Assembly: GCF_003206495.1 (NCBI RefSeq)
Contig: NZ_NKUF01000005.1
Location: forward strand, 56,660-120,659
Reading direction: 5' to 3'
Length of the DNA: 64,000 nucleotides
From: Gluconacetobacter entanii
Lineage (GTDB): Bacteria; Pseudomonadota; Alphaproteobacteria; Acetobacterales; Acetobacteraceae
Positions 28,035 through 37,878 of the stretch are shown in pieces (the first letter of the stretch is position 1; every line of letters begins with the position of its first letter). The notes beneath the pieces are model-generated. The model did not search any database. It was given only the letters and a program-made list of their open reading frames with translations, and was not told where the DNA came from. The position numbers and the translations under genes were made by a program.

Positions 28035-29966
28035 ATGCCGCAAAAGGCAGGCGACATGATCGAACAGGGCCTGCGCCTGCTGGCGCAGGGACAGGCGCAG
28101 GCGGCGGGCGGGCATTTCCGCGCGGTCCTGCGCCGTGACGGCAGCCATGCCGGGGCGCTGCACGGGATGGCGTGCGTCGTGCGCGCCTGCGGGCGCGACG
28201 ACCTTGCCATCGGGCTTGCCGGCCGTGCGATCGAGATCGAGAGCGCGGCCCATTATTACGTGACACTGGCGCAGGCGCTGATGGCGCGCGGCCATGTGGT
28301 GCAGGCCCGCGCGGCGGTGAATGTCGCCATCCTGAAGGCCCCGCGTGATCTGGCGGCGCGCGCGGCGCAGGCCCGCATTGCCGAGGAATCGCACGATTTC
28401 GCCACGGCGGAGACCGCGCTGGCGCAGGCGATCGCCTGTGGCGGTGTCGATGCATGGCGTCCGCGCGCGGACATGGCGCGCTTCCTGTGGCGCAGGAACC
28501 GTCGCCCCGATGCCCTGTCATGGATGCGCAGGGCCTTTCACCTTGCCCCGGCGCAGGACAGGCTCCTGTTCCATGAACTGGTGGAGATGCTGCTTGGCTG
28601 TGGCGAGGTGGGCGAGGCGCGCGCCAGCCTGGAGGCATGGCTGCTTCACCTGCCCGATGACGCGGTGGCGGCGGGCAACCTTGGCGCCGTCCTGTTCGCG
28701 CAGCGTGAATACGCCGCCGCCCTGCCATGGCTGCGCCGCTGTGTGGAGGCCGGGGCGAATGCAGAGGCATGGAACAATCTGGGCCTGACCTTCATGGCGC
28801 TGGGCGATGTGGCGCGTGCGCGGCGGGCGCTGGAACAGGCCTGCGACCTGCGGCCGGGCGACGGGCGCATCGCCGCGAACCTCGCCACCGTGCTGGCGGA
28901 GCAGGGGGAGGACGCGCCCGCCGCCGCCCTGTGCCACGCGGTGATGGAGGATACGCGCACCGATGCGCAGACCCGCGCACAGGCGCGCTTCAACCTCGGC
29001 ACGCTCCTGCTGGGGCAGGGGCGCATGGCCGAAGGCTGGGAACTGTGGGAGGCACGGCATGCGCTGCTGCCGCCCGACACGATGCATTATCCCGTCCTGC
29101 CCCGTTGCACCCGCGCGATGCTGGCCGATGGCGCGGGGACGACGGGGGACCGGATCGTCGTGCAGGCCATGCAGGGGATGGGCGATACGATCCAGTTCCT
29201 GCGTTATGTCCCGATGCTGGCGCGCAGGCGGCGCGTGGTGCTGGTGCTGCCGCCCGCGCTGCATCGACTGGCGGGCAGCCTGCGTGACCGCACGGGGGTA
29301 TCGGTGGCCCGCCGCATGGAAATTATCGCCCCGAATGACGAATATCCACGCGGGGTTGTGGCGCGGTGCGACCTGTTCAGCCTGCCGCACCTGCTGGGGG
29401 TGGACGCGCCCCCCCGTCCGGTGGGGGCGTATCTCGGCCCGGTGGTGGCGTCACGCGCGACGCAGGATGTCCGGGTGGGAGTGTGCTGGTCTGGGAATGA
29501 ACGCTACCGCTTCGACCGTCTCCGCTCGATCGGGGCGAAACGGATGGCGATGCTGGGGACGGTGGAGGGCGTGACCTTCGTCAGCCTCCAGCATGGGGCG
29601 GGGGATGCGGACCTGCCGTTCCCGATGGAAACACCCTCACTGGGCGATGTGATGGATACGGCGTGCGTTATCGCCACGCTGGATCTGGTGATCTGCGTCG
29701 ATACGATGGTGGCGCATCTGGCGGGGGCGATGGGACGGCCGGTCTGGCTGCTCAACCGTCATGGGGGGGACTGGCGCTGGTCCGCCGCACTTGATGGCGG
29801 GGCGGCGTCGTCATGGGGACAGCGCGGCAGTTGCTGGTATCCGCACCTGCGGCAGTTCCGGCCCACGCAGGCCGCGCCCCCGCCCCATGCGTGGGACGGG
29901 GTGATGGAACAGGTCCGCCACGCACTGCACCAGTGGCGCGACGCGCGGCGCGACGTCAGATCGTGA
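28035..29966 (+). CDS. TPR protein with a glycosyltransferase 9-like C-terminal domain
   Basis: A 643-residue soluble protein. Roughly residues 1-330 are tetratricopeptide-type helical repeats (for example AEAWNNLGLTFMALGDVARARRALEQA). The remaining C-terminal half resembles the ADP-heptose/GT9 or O-GlcNAc-transferase-like fold (GDRIVVQAMQGMGDTIQFLRY, VRVGVCWSGNERY, IATLDLVICVDTMVAHLAGAMGRPVWLL). Proteins of this layout are common beside flagellar or cell-surface genes, but none are here. The donor and acceptor are unknown. Its last 11 bases overlap the 3' end of glnD on the opposite strand. Confidence 0.75.
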   Translation: MPQKAGDMIEQGLRLLAQGQAQAAGGHFRAVLRRDGSHAGALHGMACVVRACGRDDLAIGLAGRAIEIESAAHYYVTLAQALMARGHVVQARAAVNVAILKAPRDLAARAAQARIAEESHDFATAETALAQAIACGGVDAWRPRADMARFLWRRNRRPDALSWMRRAFHLAPAQDRLLFHELVEMLLGCGEVGEARASLEAWLLHLPDDAVAAGNLGAVLFAQREYAAALPWLRRCVEAGANAEAWNNLGLTFMALGDVARARRALEQACDLRPGDGRIAANLATVLAEQGEDAPAAALCHAVMEDTRTDAQTRAQARFNLGTLLLGQGRMAEGWELWEARHALLPPDTMHYPVLPRCTRAMLADGAGTTGDRIVVQAMQGMGDTIQFLRYVPMLARRRRVVLVLPPALHRLAGSLRDRTGVSVARRMEIIAPNDEYPRGVVARCDLFSLPHLLGVDAPPRPVGAYLGPVVASRATQDVRVGVCWSGNERYRFDRLRSIGAKRMAMLGTVEGVTFVSLQHGAGDADLPFPMETPSLGDVMDTACVIATLDLVICVDTMVAHLAGAMGRPVWLLNRHGGDWRWSAALDGGAASSWGQRGSCWYPHLRQFRPTQAAPPPHAWDGVMEQVRHALHQWRDARRDVRS

Positions 29967-32853
29967 CGGTGTCGAGTGCGGAGGTCATGCGGGTTGCATC
30001 GGCCTCCGCCTTCTGAAGGCCGGCAAGCAGCGTCTGGCGGATGGTTTCCAGCCGGGCCTTGTCCGTGATCTTCAGGCCGAACAGGTCCTTGACGTAGAAG
30101 ACGTCAACCGCCCGCACGCCATAGGTCGTGATGTGGGCCGAGGCGATCTGCAGCTTCTGGTCGCTGATGGTCGCGGTGATGTCATGCAGCAGGCCGGGGC
30201 GGTCGCGCCCGTTGATTTCGACCACCGTGCAGGCATTGGACGCGCGGTTGTCGATCACGACGCGCGGCGGCACATGGATGGCGCGCATGCGCCGTCCGCT
30301 GCCACGCCGCCCGCAGGTCGCGATTTCCCTGTTGATGTTAAGCTGCCCCGACAGCGCCTGCTCCACCAGCATCGACAGGCGGGCCAGTTGCTGCGGTTCC
30401 TCGAACGCCGCGCCATCGGCGTCCTGCACCCACAATGTGTCGAGTGCCATGCCGTTGGTCATGGTGTGGATGCGTGCATCGACAATGGATGCCCCCGCGA
30501 TGGCGACCGCGCCTGCGATGCGTGAAAACAGCCCCGGATGGTCGGCGGCATAGATCGTGACCTCTGTCACGCCCCGCGCCGGAATCGGCTGGGATTCGAC
30601 CGTCAGCGGGGACTGCCGGGCCTCGGATTCGGTAATGAGCTGGATATGGCGGCGGTGGGTGTCGCGATCGAACGACAGCCAGTAGCTGCCATAGCCCAGC
30701 CACATGAAATGCGCGATGTCACCTTCGGGCAGGCCATCTTCGGCCAGCCATTGCGCCGTCGCCGCCTTGGCGCGCGCGACGCGGACATCGCGTTCCGTCG
30801 TGGCCATGCTGCCCTCCAGCACTTCGGCCACGCGCATGTACAGTTCATTGAGCAGCGTCGCCTTCCACGCGTTCCACACGCGCGGGCCGACCGCGCGCAT
30901 GTCCACGATCGTCAGCAGCAGCAGAAGGCGCAGGCGCTCGGGCGACTGGATGATGTCGGCAAGGTCGAGGATCGTCTTGGGGTCGTCGATGTCGCGCTGG
31001 AACGCCGTATGGCTGAGCAGCAGGTGATGCAGCACCAGCCACGACACGGTCTCGGTCTCCTCGCTGTCCATGCCGAGTTCGGGACAGACATGCAGCGCGA
31101 TTTCCGACCCGATTTCCGAATGGTCCCCGCCGCGTCCCTTAGCGATGTCATGCAAAAGGACCGCGACATACAGCGCCCGGCGCGAATGCAGGTTGCGCGC
31201 CAGTTCATAGGCCAGCGGGATCTCGTCCGCCATCGACCCGTGCTCCACCCGTTCAAGGATGCGCAGCGCGTCGATGATGTGCTCGTCCACCGTGAAGACA
31301 TGGTAGGTGTCGAACTGCATCTGCCCCACGATCCGCGACCAGTCGGGCAGCAGGCGTCCCATCAGGCCGGTTTCGTTGAGGATATGCAGCCAGTAGGCGT
31401 TCCCCTTGCGGCGCCCTTCGTCCATCTGGTGGAAACTCGGCGCGTCATCGCCCTGCACGGCGGCGGGCGGCGTGCCGGCGGCGCCATGGCGGGCACGTTC
31501 GGGCGGGGCGCCACACATCAGGTCGAGGAAGATGGAAGACGCCTCCGCATTGCCGCGCAGGGTGGCGGCATGGCGTTCCCAGCGGATCAACTGCTGCATC
31601 GCCAGCGGATGGATCGGCAGCTTGCGCTTCTTCGCCCATGCCAGCAGGCGCATCATCTGGATCGGTTCATGTTCGAACGAGGTGCCGCGTTCGGGCAGGA
31701 TGCGCCCGTCCATCACGGTGAATCCCGCATCGCGCATCTGCGCATCCGCCTGCGGCGCGTTGGCGATGGGGCCAAGCGCCTGGCGCAGCACGGCGGGTTC
31801 CAGCACCAGTGTGAGGCGCATGACCTCGCGCACCGTCAGGAAGTAGTGGCGCATGAAGCGTTCCACGCCCACCTGCCGGCCATGGCGGGTATAGCCCATG
31901 CGCCCGCCGACGACAGGCTGCACGTCGAAGGTCAGGCGTTCCTCCGCCCGGCCGGAGACGTAGTGCAGGTGGAAACGCACGCGCCACAGGAAATCCCATG
32001 ACCGGCGCGCGCGCTTTGCCTCCTGCTCAGTCAGCAGGCCGAGCGCGCTGAACCCCGGCGCCAGCAGGTCGGAGACGTGGCGCGTGCCGAACGTGTAGCG
32101 GCACATCCAGTACAGCGTCTGCAGGTCACGCAGGCCACCGCGCCCTTCCTTGACATTGGGTTCGACAAGGTAGGGGCTGTCGCCGAAACGGTGGTGGCGG
32201 GCGGCGCGTTCGCGTCGCTTGTCGGTGATGAAGCACGCCGCCCCCGCCGTGACGCAGGCCACGATGTAGCGGGCCTCGAACATCGCGAACAGGGCGGCAT
32301 CCCCCGCCAGCAGCCGTGCGTCGAGCAGCGTGGTGCGTACGGTGGTGTCGGCCTCGGCCTCCGTAATGCATTCATCGATGGTGCGGGTCGCATGCCCGAC
32401 CTTCAGCCCGAGGTCCCACAGGAAATACAGGATGTATTCAACGACGCCGCGCACCTCGTCCGATGGTTCGTCCGGGGTCAGGAACAGCAGGTCGATGTCG
32501 CTGAAGGGGGCGAGCAGCCCACGCCCGTACCCGCCCGTCGCGGTGATGGCGAAGCTGATCTCCCCCTTTGCATGCGACTCGGCACGTACGCTGCGGGTCG
32601 CGAATTCGCACAGCGTGCGGATCATGCCATCGGTATAGCCCGCCAGCAGCTTGCCCGCGTCCGCGCCGCCAAGCCGGTGCGCCTCGAATTCCTCGCGCAC
32701 ATGGGACTGGAACCGCGCAAGATGCCGGCGGAACAGGCTGATCGCCTCCTCCCGCGGGAGTTCCGGGGCATAGGGAGCGTTCAGCCCCAGCGCATCGCGC
32801 AGGGCAAGGGTCATGTCCTCGACGGTGGAGGAGGCGTGGGCATGGCTCGGCAT
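29956..32853 (-). CDS. glnD: Bifunctional uridylyltransferase/uridylyl-removing enzyme
   Basis: The primary nitrogen sensor, which uridylylates PII when glutamine is low and removes UMP when it is high. In order it shows the nucleotidyltransferase motif GGYGRGLLAPFSDID (about residues 107-121), the GlnD helical region, an HD hydrolase domain (LLHDIAKGRGGDHSEIG, about 566) and two C-terminal ACT domains (TIYAADHPGLFSRIAG and EINGRDRPGLLHDIT). It has 965 residues from ATG 32853; an in-frame TTG at 32895 is possible. It lies downstream of mutS in the same direction. It links functionally to gltBD at the left of the window. Confidence 0.94.
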   Translation of the reverse strand: MPSHAHASSTVEDMTLALRDALGLNAPYAPELPREEAISLFRRHLARFQSHVREEFEAHRLGGADAGKLLAGYTDGMIRTLCEFATRSVRAESHAKGEISFAITATGGYGRGLLAPFSDIDLLFLTPDEPSDEVRGVVEYILYFLWDLGLKVGHATRTIDECITEAEADTTVRTTLLDARLLAGDAALFAMFEARYIVACVTAGAACFITDKRRERAARHHRFGDSPYLVEPNVKEGRGGLRDLQTLYWMCRYTFGTRHVSDLLAPGFSALGLLTEQEAKRARRSWDFLWRVRFHLHYVSGRAEERLTFDVQPVVGGRMGYTRHGRQVGVERFMRHYFLTVREVMRLTLVLEPAVLRQALGPIANAPQADAQMRDAGFTVMDGRILPERGTSFEHEPIQMMRLLAWAKKRKLPIHPLAMQQLIRWERHAATLRGNAEASSIFLDLMCGAPPERARHGAAGTPPAAVQGDDAPSFHQMDEGRRKGNAYWLHILNETGLMGRLLPDWSRIVGQMQFDTYHVFTVDEHIIDALRILERVEHGSMADEIPLAYELARNLHSRRALYVAVLLHDIAKGRGGDHSEIGSEIALHVCPELGMDSEETETVSWLVLHHLLLSHTAFQRDIDDPKTILDLADIIQSPERLRLLLLLTIVDMRAVGPRVWNAWKATLLNELYMRVAEVLEGSMATTERDVRVARAKAATAQWLAEDGLPEGDIAHFMWLGYGSYWLSFDRDTHRRHIQLITESEARQSPLTVESQPIPARGVTEVTIYAADHPGLFSRIAGAVAIAGASIVDARIHTMTNGMALDTLWVQDADGAAFEEPQQLARLSMLVEQALSGQLNINREIATCGRRGSGRRMRAIHVPPRVVIDNRASNACTVVEINGRDRPGLLHDITATISDQKLQIASAHITTYGVRAVDVFYVKDLFGLKITDKARLETIRQTLLAGLQKAEADATRMTSALDTVTI

Positions 32854-32913
32854 CGGGGTATGATCGGCGTCCTTTGGGGCGAATGGGCCGGACAAGTGTG
32901 CCGGTCTTTGCGG

Positions 32914-35562
32914 TTACGGGTCCAGATGTTCCTTACTGGAATGTAGGAGTTTTTTTAACCGGTAAAGGGCGTCGAGCGCAGCGCGCGGGGTCAGTTCGTC
33001 GGGATCGAGGGTGGTGACCATCTCGATCACTTTTTCCGGCAGCGCGGGCGCCGCCTCCGGCGCGGGGGCTGCCGTGTCGATCCGCTCGAACAAAGGCAGG
33101 GCGGGGGCCGCGGCATGGCGTTCCTTCTCCAGCCCCGCCAGAAGCCGTCCCGCGCGGCGCACCACGGGTTCGGGCACCCCGGCAAGCCGCGCGACATGCA
33201 CGCCCCAGCTACGCCGCGCGGTGCCGGGGATGACCTCGTGCTGGAAGATCACCTCGCCCTTCCATTCACGCACGCTCATGGTGTGGGGCGACAGGCGCGG
33301 CAGGCTTTCGGCCAGTTCGGAGAGTTCGTGGAAATGGGTTGCGAATATGGCCCGGCACCGCAGCGTCGAATGCATGGCTTCGAGCACCGCCCACGCAATC
33401 GCCAGCCCGTCGAGGGTCGCCGTCCCGCGCCCGATCTCGTCCACCACCACCAGGGAACGCGGCCCCGCCTGGTTGAGGATGGCCGCCGTCTCCGTCATTT
33501 CCACCATGAAGGTGGAGCGTCCGCGCGCAAGGTCATCCGACGCCCCCACGCGGGAGAACAGGCGATCGACAATGCCGATGCGCGCCGCCTTCGCACAGAC
33601 CGGCAGCCCCGCCTGCGCCAGGATGACCGCCAGCGCCGTCTGGCGCAGGAATGTGGACTTGCCCGCCATGTTCGGCCCCGTCAGCAGCATGACGCGCCGG
33701 TCGGGCGACAGGTCGCAACTGTTGGGGGTAAAGCGCGCGTCACGCGGCAGTGCGGCCTCCACCACCGGGTGGCGGCAGTCGGTCAGGTCGAACGTGGTGT
33801 CATCGCTGATGGCGGCACGGCACCATGTCCCGCCCCCGGCCAGTTCGGCGCAAGACTGCACGATGTCGAGCACCGCAAGCGCCGAGGCGATGTCGGGCAG
33901 GGCGGGTTCGGCGAGGATGCGCTGCACCAGTTCGCCAAACAGCGCGCGTTCGCGTGCGGCCGCGCGTTCAGCCGCCTCGATGATGCGCTGGTCAAGGCTG
34001 ACGAGGCGGTCGGTCGAAAACCGCGCCGCACTGGCGGTCCCCTGGCGCAGGATCAGGTCCTCTCGCCCCTTGATGCGTGCGGAGGCGGCGGATGGCACCT
34101 CGATCACGTAGCCAAGCTGCGCATGGTGGCGGATCTTGAGGTTGGAGATGCCGAATTCGTCGGCATATTCCTGCTGGAGTGCCGCGATGATCCGGCGGCT
34201 GCCATCGCGCAGTTCGCGTTCGCCATCAAGTTCGGCGTCATATCCGGTGGCGATGACGCCCCCATCCTCCAGCCGCGCGGGCAGGCTGTCGGACAGGGCG
34301 CGCGCCAGCAGGGCCTCAAGCTCCGTCGCCTTGTCGAGGTGGGCTGTGGCGCGGGCGACAAGGGCGGGGATGTCCGTGCTTTCGCGCACGATGCGCGCCA
34401 CCTCGCGCGCGGTGGACAGGGCGGTGCGGATGGCGGCGGCGTCACGTGGCTGCCCCCGGCCCAGCGACAGGCGGCCCAGCGCGCGCGCCACGTCCGGGGC
34501 GGGACGCAGCGCATCGCGCAGGGACTGTCGCACCTGCGGTTTGTCCAGCAGCCACGTCCACGCGTCCTGCCGCGCGGTGATGCGTCCTGTCTGGGTCAGG
34601 GGGGCTGCGACCCATTCGCCAAGAAGCCGGCTGCCTGCGGCACTGACGGTCCGATCGACCGCGGCGAACAGGGTATGCATGGTTTCCCCGTCGCGCGTGC
34701 GCAGCAGGTCGAGGCTGGCGCGCGTGGCGGGATCAAGGCCAAGGACCTCGCTGCTGTCATGGGGCTGCGGGCGCGACAGGCGCGGCAGTTGTCCCGCCTG
34801 GCTGCGGCGGATGTAGTCGATGGCGGTCGCACCTGCCATCGCCTCGCAGTCGGAAAATGTGCCGAAGGCGTCAAGGCTCGCCGCGCCAAAGGTCTCGGCC
34901 ATGCGGCGGCGCGCGGCCTCGGCGTTCACGGGAATGACGGGGGGCGCGCGGCGGGGGGCGAAATCGCCCAGCGCAATGTCGTCGGCGCACAGGATTTCCG
35001 CAGGATCAAGGCGGCCCAGCAGGTCGAACAGCCCGTCGGCCGGGACGCTGGCGGTTTCGAACAGGCCGGTGGAAATGTCGATCCACGCAACCCCCAGCCG
35101 TCCCGTGCCGCGTTCGGCGACGACGCAGGCCAGCAGGTTCTGCCGCCCGGCCTCAAGCAGTTCGTCTTCCGTCAGGGTGCCCGGCGTGACCAGCCGTACG
35201 ACCTCGCGCCGCAGGGGGCCTTTTGCAGCACCACGCCCCTTTCGCGGGGCCTCGGTCTGTTCGGCGACCGAGACGCGGAATCCCCGGCGGATCAGCCGCG
35301 CGAGGTAGGCGGGGGCGGCATGGACCGGCACGCCGCACATCGCGATCGGCGCGCCCGCATGCGTCCCGCGCGCCGTCAGCGAGATGTCGAGCGCTGCCGC
35401 CGCCGCCTCGGCATCGGCGAAGAACAGTTCATAGAAATCGCCCATCCTGAAGAACAGCAGGGCTTCGGGATGCTCCGCCTTGAGGGCGAACCATTGCGCC
35501 ATGGCCGGGGTGGCGCCTTCGGGGGAGGGGATGGTCATGGCATGGATGTGTAAAGAGGACAT
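32914..35562 (-). CDS. mutS: DNA mismatch repair protein MutS
   Basis: Recognises mismatches and starts repair with MutL. The N-terminal mismatch-reading motif is FRMGDFYELF with the conserved Phe and Glu. The C-terminal ATPase shows Walker A TGPNMAGKST (about residue 628), the Walker B VDEIGRGTATLDG and the helix-turn-helix end. The protein has 882 residues from ATG 35562; ATG 35538 gives 874, and neither has a strong ribosome-binding site. It sits between murJ (52-base gap) and glnD (60-base gap), one transcription unit on the minus strand. Confidence 0.95.
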   Translation of the reverse strand: MSSLHIHAMTIPSPEGATPAMAQWFALKAEHPEALLFFRMGDFYELFFADAEAAAAALDISLTARGTHAGAPIAMCGVPVHAAPAYLARLIRRGFRVSVAEQTEAPRKGRGAAKGPLRREVVRLVTPGTLTEDELLEAGRQNLLACVVAERGTGRLGVAWIDISTGLFETASVPADGLFDLLGRLDPAEILCADDIALGDFAPRRAPPVIPVNAEAARRRMAETFGAASLDAFGTFSDCEAMAGATAIDYIRRSQAGQLPRLSRPQPHDSSEVLGLDPATRASLDLLRTRDGETMHTLFAAVDRTVSAAGSRLLGEWVAAPLTQTGRITARQDAWTWLLDKPQVRQSLRDALRPAPDVARALGRLSLGRGQPRDAAAIRTALSTAREVARIVRESTDIPALVARATAHLDKATELEALLARALSDSLPARLEDGGVIATGYDAELDGERELRDGSRRIIAALQQEYADEFGISNLKIRHHAQLGYVIEVPSAASARIKGREDLILRQGTASAARFSTDRLVSLDQRIIEAAERAAARERALFGELVQRILAEPALPDIASALAVLDIVQSCAELAGGGTWCRAAISDDTTFDLTDCRHPVVEAALPRDARFTPNSCDLSPDRRVMLLTGPNMAGKSTFLRQTALAVILAQAGLPVCAKAARIGIVDRLFSRVGASDDLARGRSTFMVEMTETAAILNQAGPRSLVVVDEIGRGTATLDGLAIAWAVLEAMHSTLRCRAIFATHFHELSELAESLPRLSPHTMSVREWKGEVIFQHEVIPGTARRSWGVHVARLAGVPEPVVRRAGRLLAGLEKERHAAAPALPLFERIDTAAPAPEAAPALPEKVIEMVTTLDPDELTPRAALDALYRLKKLLHSSKEHLDP

Positions 35563-35614
35563 TCCCGATTTTCCAGACCCAGAATCCCGATCGGCATGAA
35601 ATAGGGAAGGGCGT

Positions 35615-37189
35615 TCACTCCGCGCGTGGTGTGGCGCGCAGGCCCAGCCGCCGCGCGATGGCGGAGGTGATGCGCCCGCCATCCATGATGCCCGTCAGGT
35701 GCAGCCCCGTGCCATAGGTAAGCGCGGCCACCACCATGACCGCGCCCAGCATCAGCGTCCGTCCCGTGCGGGTCATGTCCATCATCCGCCCCGCCGGTGT
35801 CCACTGGCACAGGGCCATGACCACCACCGCCATGATGGCGGCGCAGGCGGTCATGCGCGACAGGCGCGATATCAGGTTTTCAGTCAGGTGCATTGCCCCG
35901 TTGCGCAGCAGGATCGCGCCCAGCACGACCACGTTGACGATGGCGGCAAGGCTGCTGGCCAGTGGCGGGCCGACATGGGCCAGCGGGTGCATGAACATCA
36001 GGTTGAGCACGAGGTTGAGCGCAAGTGTGCCCAGCCCGATGATGACCGGGGTGCGGGTATCGCCCCGTGCGAAAAACCCGGGGGAGAGCACCTTGACCAT
36101 CACGAAGGCCGGCAGCCCCAGCGCATAGGCGCGCAGCGACTGCGCCGACATCACCGCGTCATGGGTGGAAAACGACCCGTGCCCGAACAGCGTCATCATC
36201 ACCGGGTCCGCGACAAGGATCAGTCCCAGTGTCGCAGGCAGCGTCAGGACCAGCGCATATTCGATGGCGCGGTTATGGATGGCGTGCGCGTCGTCCAGTT
36301 CCCCGCGCGCAAGGTGGCGCGTCAGCACCGGCAGCAGCGTCGTCCCCGCCGCAGCGCCGAGCACGCCAAGGGGCAGCTGGTTCACACGGTCGGCGAAATA
36401 CATCAGCGACACGCTGCCCGCAGGCAGCAGGGTGGCGATGATGGTGTCGATCATCAGGTTGATCTGCGTGATGCCGCTGCCCACCAGCCCGACCGCCATG
36501 CGCCCGAGCAGCAGGCGGATGCGCGGCGTCACGCACGGCACCACCGGGTGCAGCGTCATGCCCGCGCGGTGCAGCGCGAACAGCAGGATGGCGAACTGGA
36601 TCACGCCCGACGCCGTCACCCCCCACGCGGCGGCGGGCGCGACCCCGCCGACATAGGGCGGCAGAAGCAGTATGGCCGCGATTCCCACGACGTTGAAGCT
36701 GACATACGCCGCCGCCGCCACGCCGAAATGGTGCATGCCGTTGAGCACGCCCGACACCAGCGCCGCCCCGCAGATCAGCACGAGGTAGGGGAAGGTGATG
36801 CGGCTGAGCGATATGGCGAGCGTATCGCGCACCCCGTCATGGGCGAATCCGGGGGCAAGCAGGCGCAGCACGCCGGGCATGAAGATTTCGCCCAGCACCA
36901 TCAGCAGCGTCAGCCATGCGATCAGTACGCTCAGCGTTTCATTGGCGAAGCGGCGGGCCGGTTCGCGCCCCTCCGTCGCCAGCAGGGAGGAGAACAGCGG
37001 CACGAACGCGGCGTTGAGCGCGCCTTCGCCAAACAGGCGGCGGAACATGTTGGGCAGGCGAAAGGCGATCTGGTAGGCGTCCTGGACCGGCCCCACCCCC
37101 ATCAGCGCGGCCAGCAACTGGTCGCGCACAAGCCCGAGGATGCGGCTGAGCATGGTCCAGCCGCCAACCGTCAGGAATCCCCTAAGCAC
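35615..37189 (-). CDS. murJ: Lipid II flippase MurJ
   Basis: A polytopic inner-membrane protein of the MviN/MOP family, about 14 hydrophobic segments in 524 residues, which moves the peptidoglycan precursor lipid II to the periplasm. The N-terminal SRILGLVRDQLLAALMG and the DAYQIAFRLPNMFRRLFGEGALNAAFVPLF block are diagnostic. It begins with GTG. It lies 36 bases after the glutathione peroxidase-type gene and before mutS. Confidence 0.94.
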   Translation of the reverse strand: MLRGFLTVGGWTMLSRILGLVRDQLLAALMGVGPVQDAYQIAFRLPNMFRRLFGEGALNAAFVPLFSSLLATEGREPARRFANETLSVLIAWLTLLMVLGEIFMPGVLRLLAPGFAHDGVRDTLAISLSRITFPYLVLICGAALVSGVLNGMHHFGVAAAAYVSFNVVGIAAILLLPPYVGGVAPAAAWGVTASGVIQFAILLFALHRAGMTLHPVVPCVTPRIRLLLGRMAVGLVGSGITQINLMIDTIIATLLPAGSVSLMYFADRVNQLPLGVLGAAAGTTLLPVLTRHLARGELDDAHAIHNRAIEYALVLTLPATLGLILVADPVMMTLFGHGSFSTHDAVMSAQSLRAYALGLPAFVMVKVLSPGFFARGDTRTPVIIGLGTLALNLVLNLMFMHPLAHVGPPLASSLAAIVNVVVLGAILLRNGAMHLTENLISRLSRMTACAAIMAVVVMALCQWTPAGRMMDMTRTGRTLMLGAVMVVAALTYGTGLHLTGIMDGGRITSAIARRLGLRATPRAE

Positions 37190-37225
37190 GTGCGCCGCAC
37201 CCGTGGCCGCGCGGTGATGGCGGCA

Positions 37226-37711
37226 TCAGTGGTCCATGACGGCGCGTTCGACCGCCATGCGGACGCGACGGGATTCGGGCGAGGTGATGGACGAAAACCA
37301 GTTCACCAGCGTGCCGTCGCGCCCGATCAGGTATTTGTAGAAATTCCACCGTGGCCGCGCGAGGAAGCCGCCCTGCTGCGCCAGCCAGCGGAACAGCGGA
37401 ATGGCCTGCGGCCCGCGCACATGGCACTTTGCCGCCAGCGGGAAGGTGACGTGGTAATTGCGTTCGCAGAACGCGCCGATTTCCTGCGCAGTGCCGGGTT
37501 CCTGCGCGCCAAAATCGTTCGACGGCACGCCAATCACCATCAGATCATGGCTGCGCCATGTCGTCCACAGTCCCTGCAATCCCTCGTACTGGGGGGTGAA
37601 GCCACATTTCGATGCCGTGTTGACAATCAGGATCGGCTTGCCACGCAGGGTAGAAAGGTCGATCGGCTCTCCGCTCAGGGCGGGCAACGTGAAGTCATAC
37701 GCACAGGTCAT
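37226..37711 (-). CDS. Glutathione peroxidase family protein
   Basis: A thiol peroxidase of 161 residues. The catalytic cysteine (Cys36, in NTASKCGFTPQYEGLQ) replaces selenocysteine. The partners Gln (PSNDFGAQEPG) and Trp (WNFYKYLIGRDG) are present, and a second cysteine in FPLAAKCHVRG may resolve the disulfide, so thioredoxin rather than glutathione may be the reductant. ATG 37711 begins the mature-looking protein; a longer in-frame extension lacks family similarity. No signal peptide is seen, so it should be cytoplasmic. Confidence 0.88.
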   Translation of the reverse strand: MTCAYDFTLPALSGEPIDLSTLRGKPILIVNTASKCGFTPQYEGLQGLWTTWRSHDLMVIGVPSNDFGAQEPGTAQEIGAFCERNYHVTFPLAAKCHVRGPQAIPLFRWLAQQGGFLARPRWNFYKYLIGRDGTLVNWFSSITSPESRRVRMAVERAVMDH

Positions 37712-37878
37712 GGGAATTGCTCGGGCTTGGAAACAGGGATGCCGCGTGGCCAGCGGCCTTGGGGGATAGGCGAAGATTCGCCCCCCGCAGTCAAGACCCC
37801 TGCCACGCGAAGGCAGGCTTTGCACGGGGGATTTGTGTAAAACCCCTGTAACGTGTGATCCCGACATGGGGGCATGCG

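Noticed and set aside
33115..37840. Two long plus-strand ORFs (812 and 713 codons) opposite mutS and murJ-gpx
   Set aside because: Low-complexity Gln/Arg/His-rich translations with no motifs; the minus-strand genes are certain.
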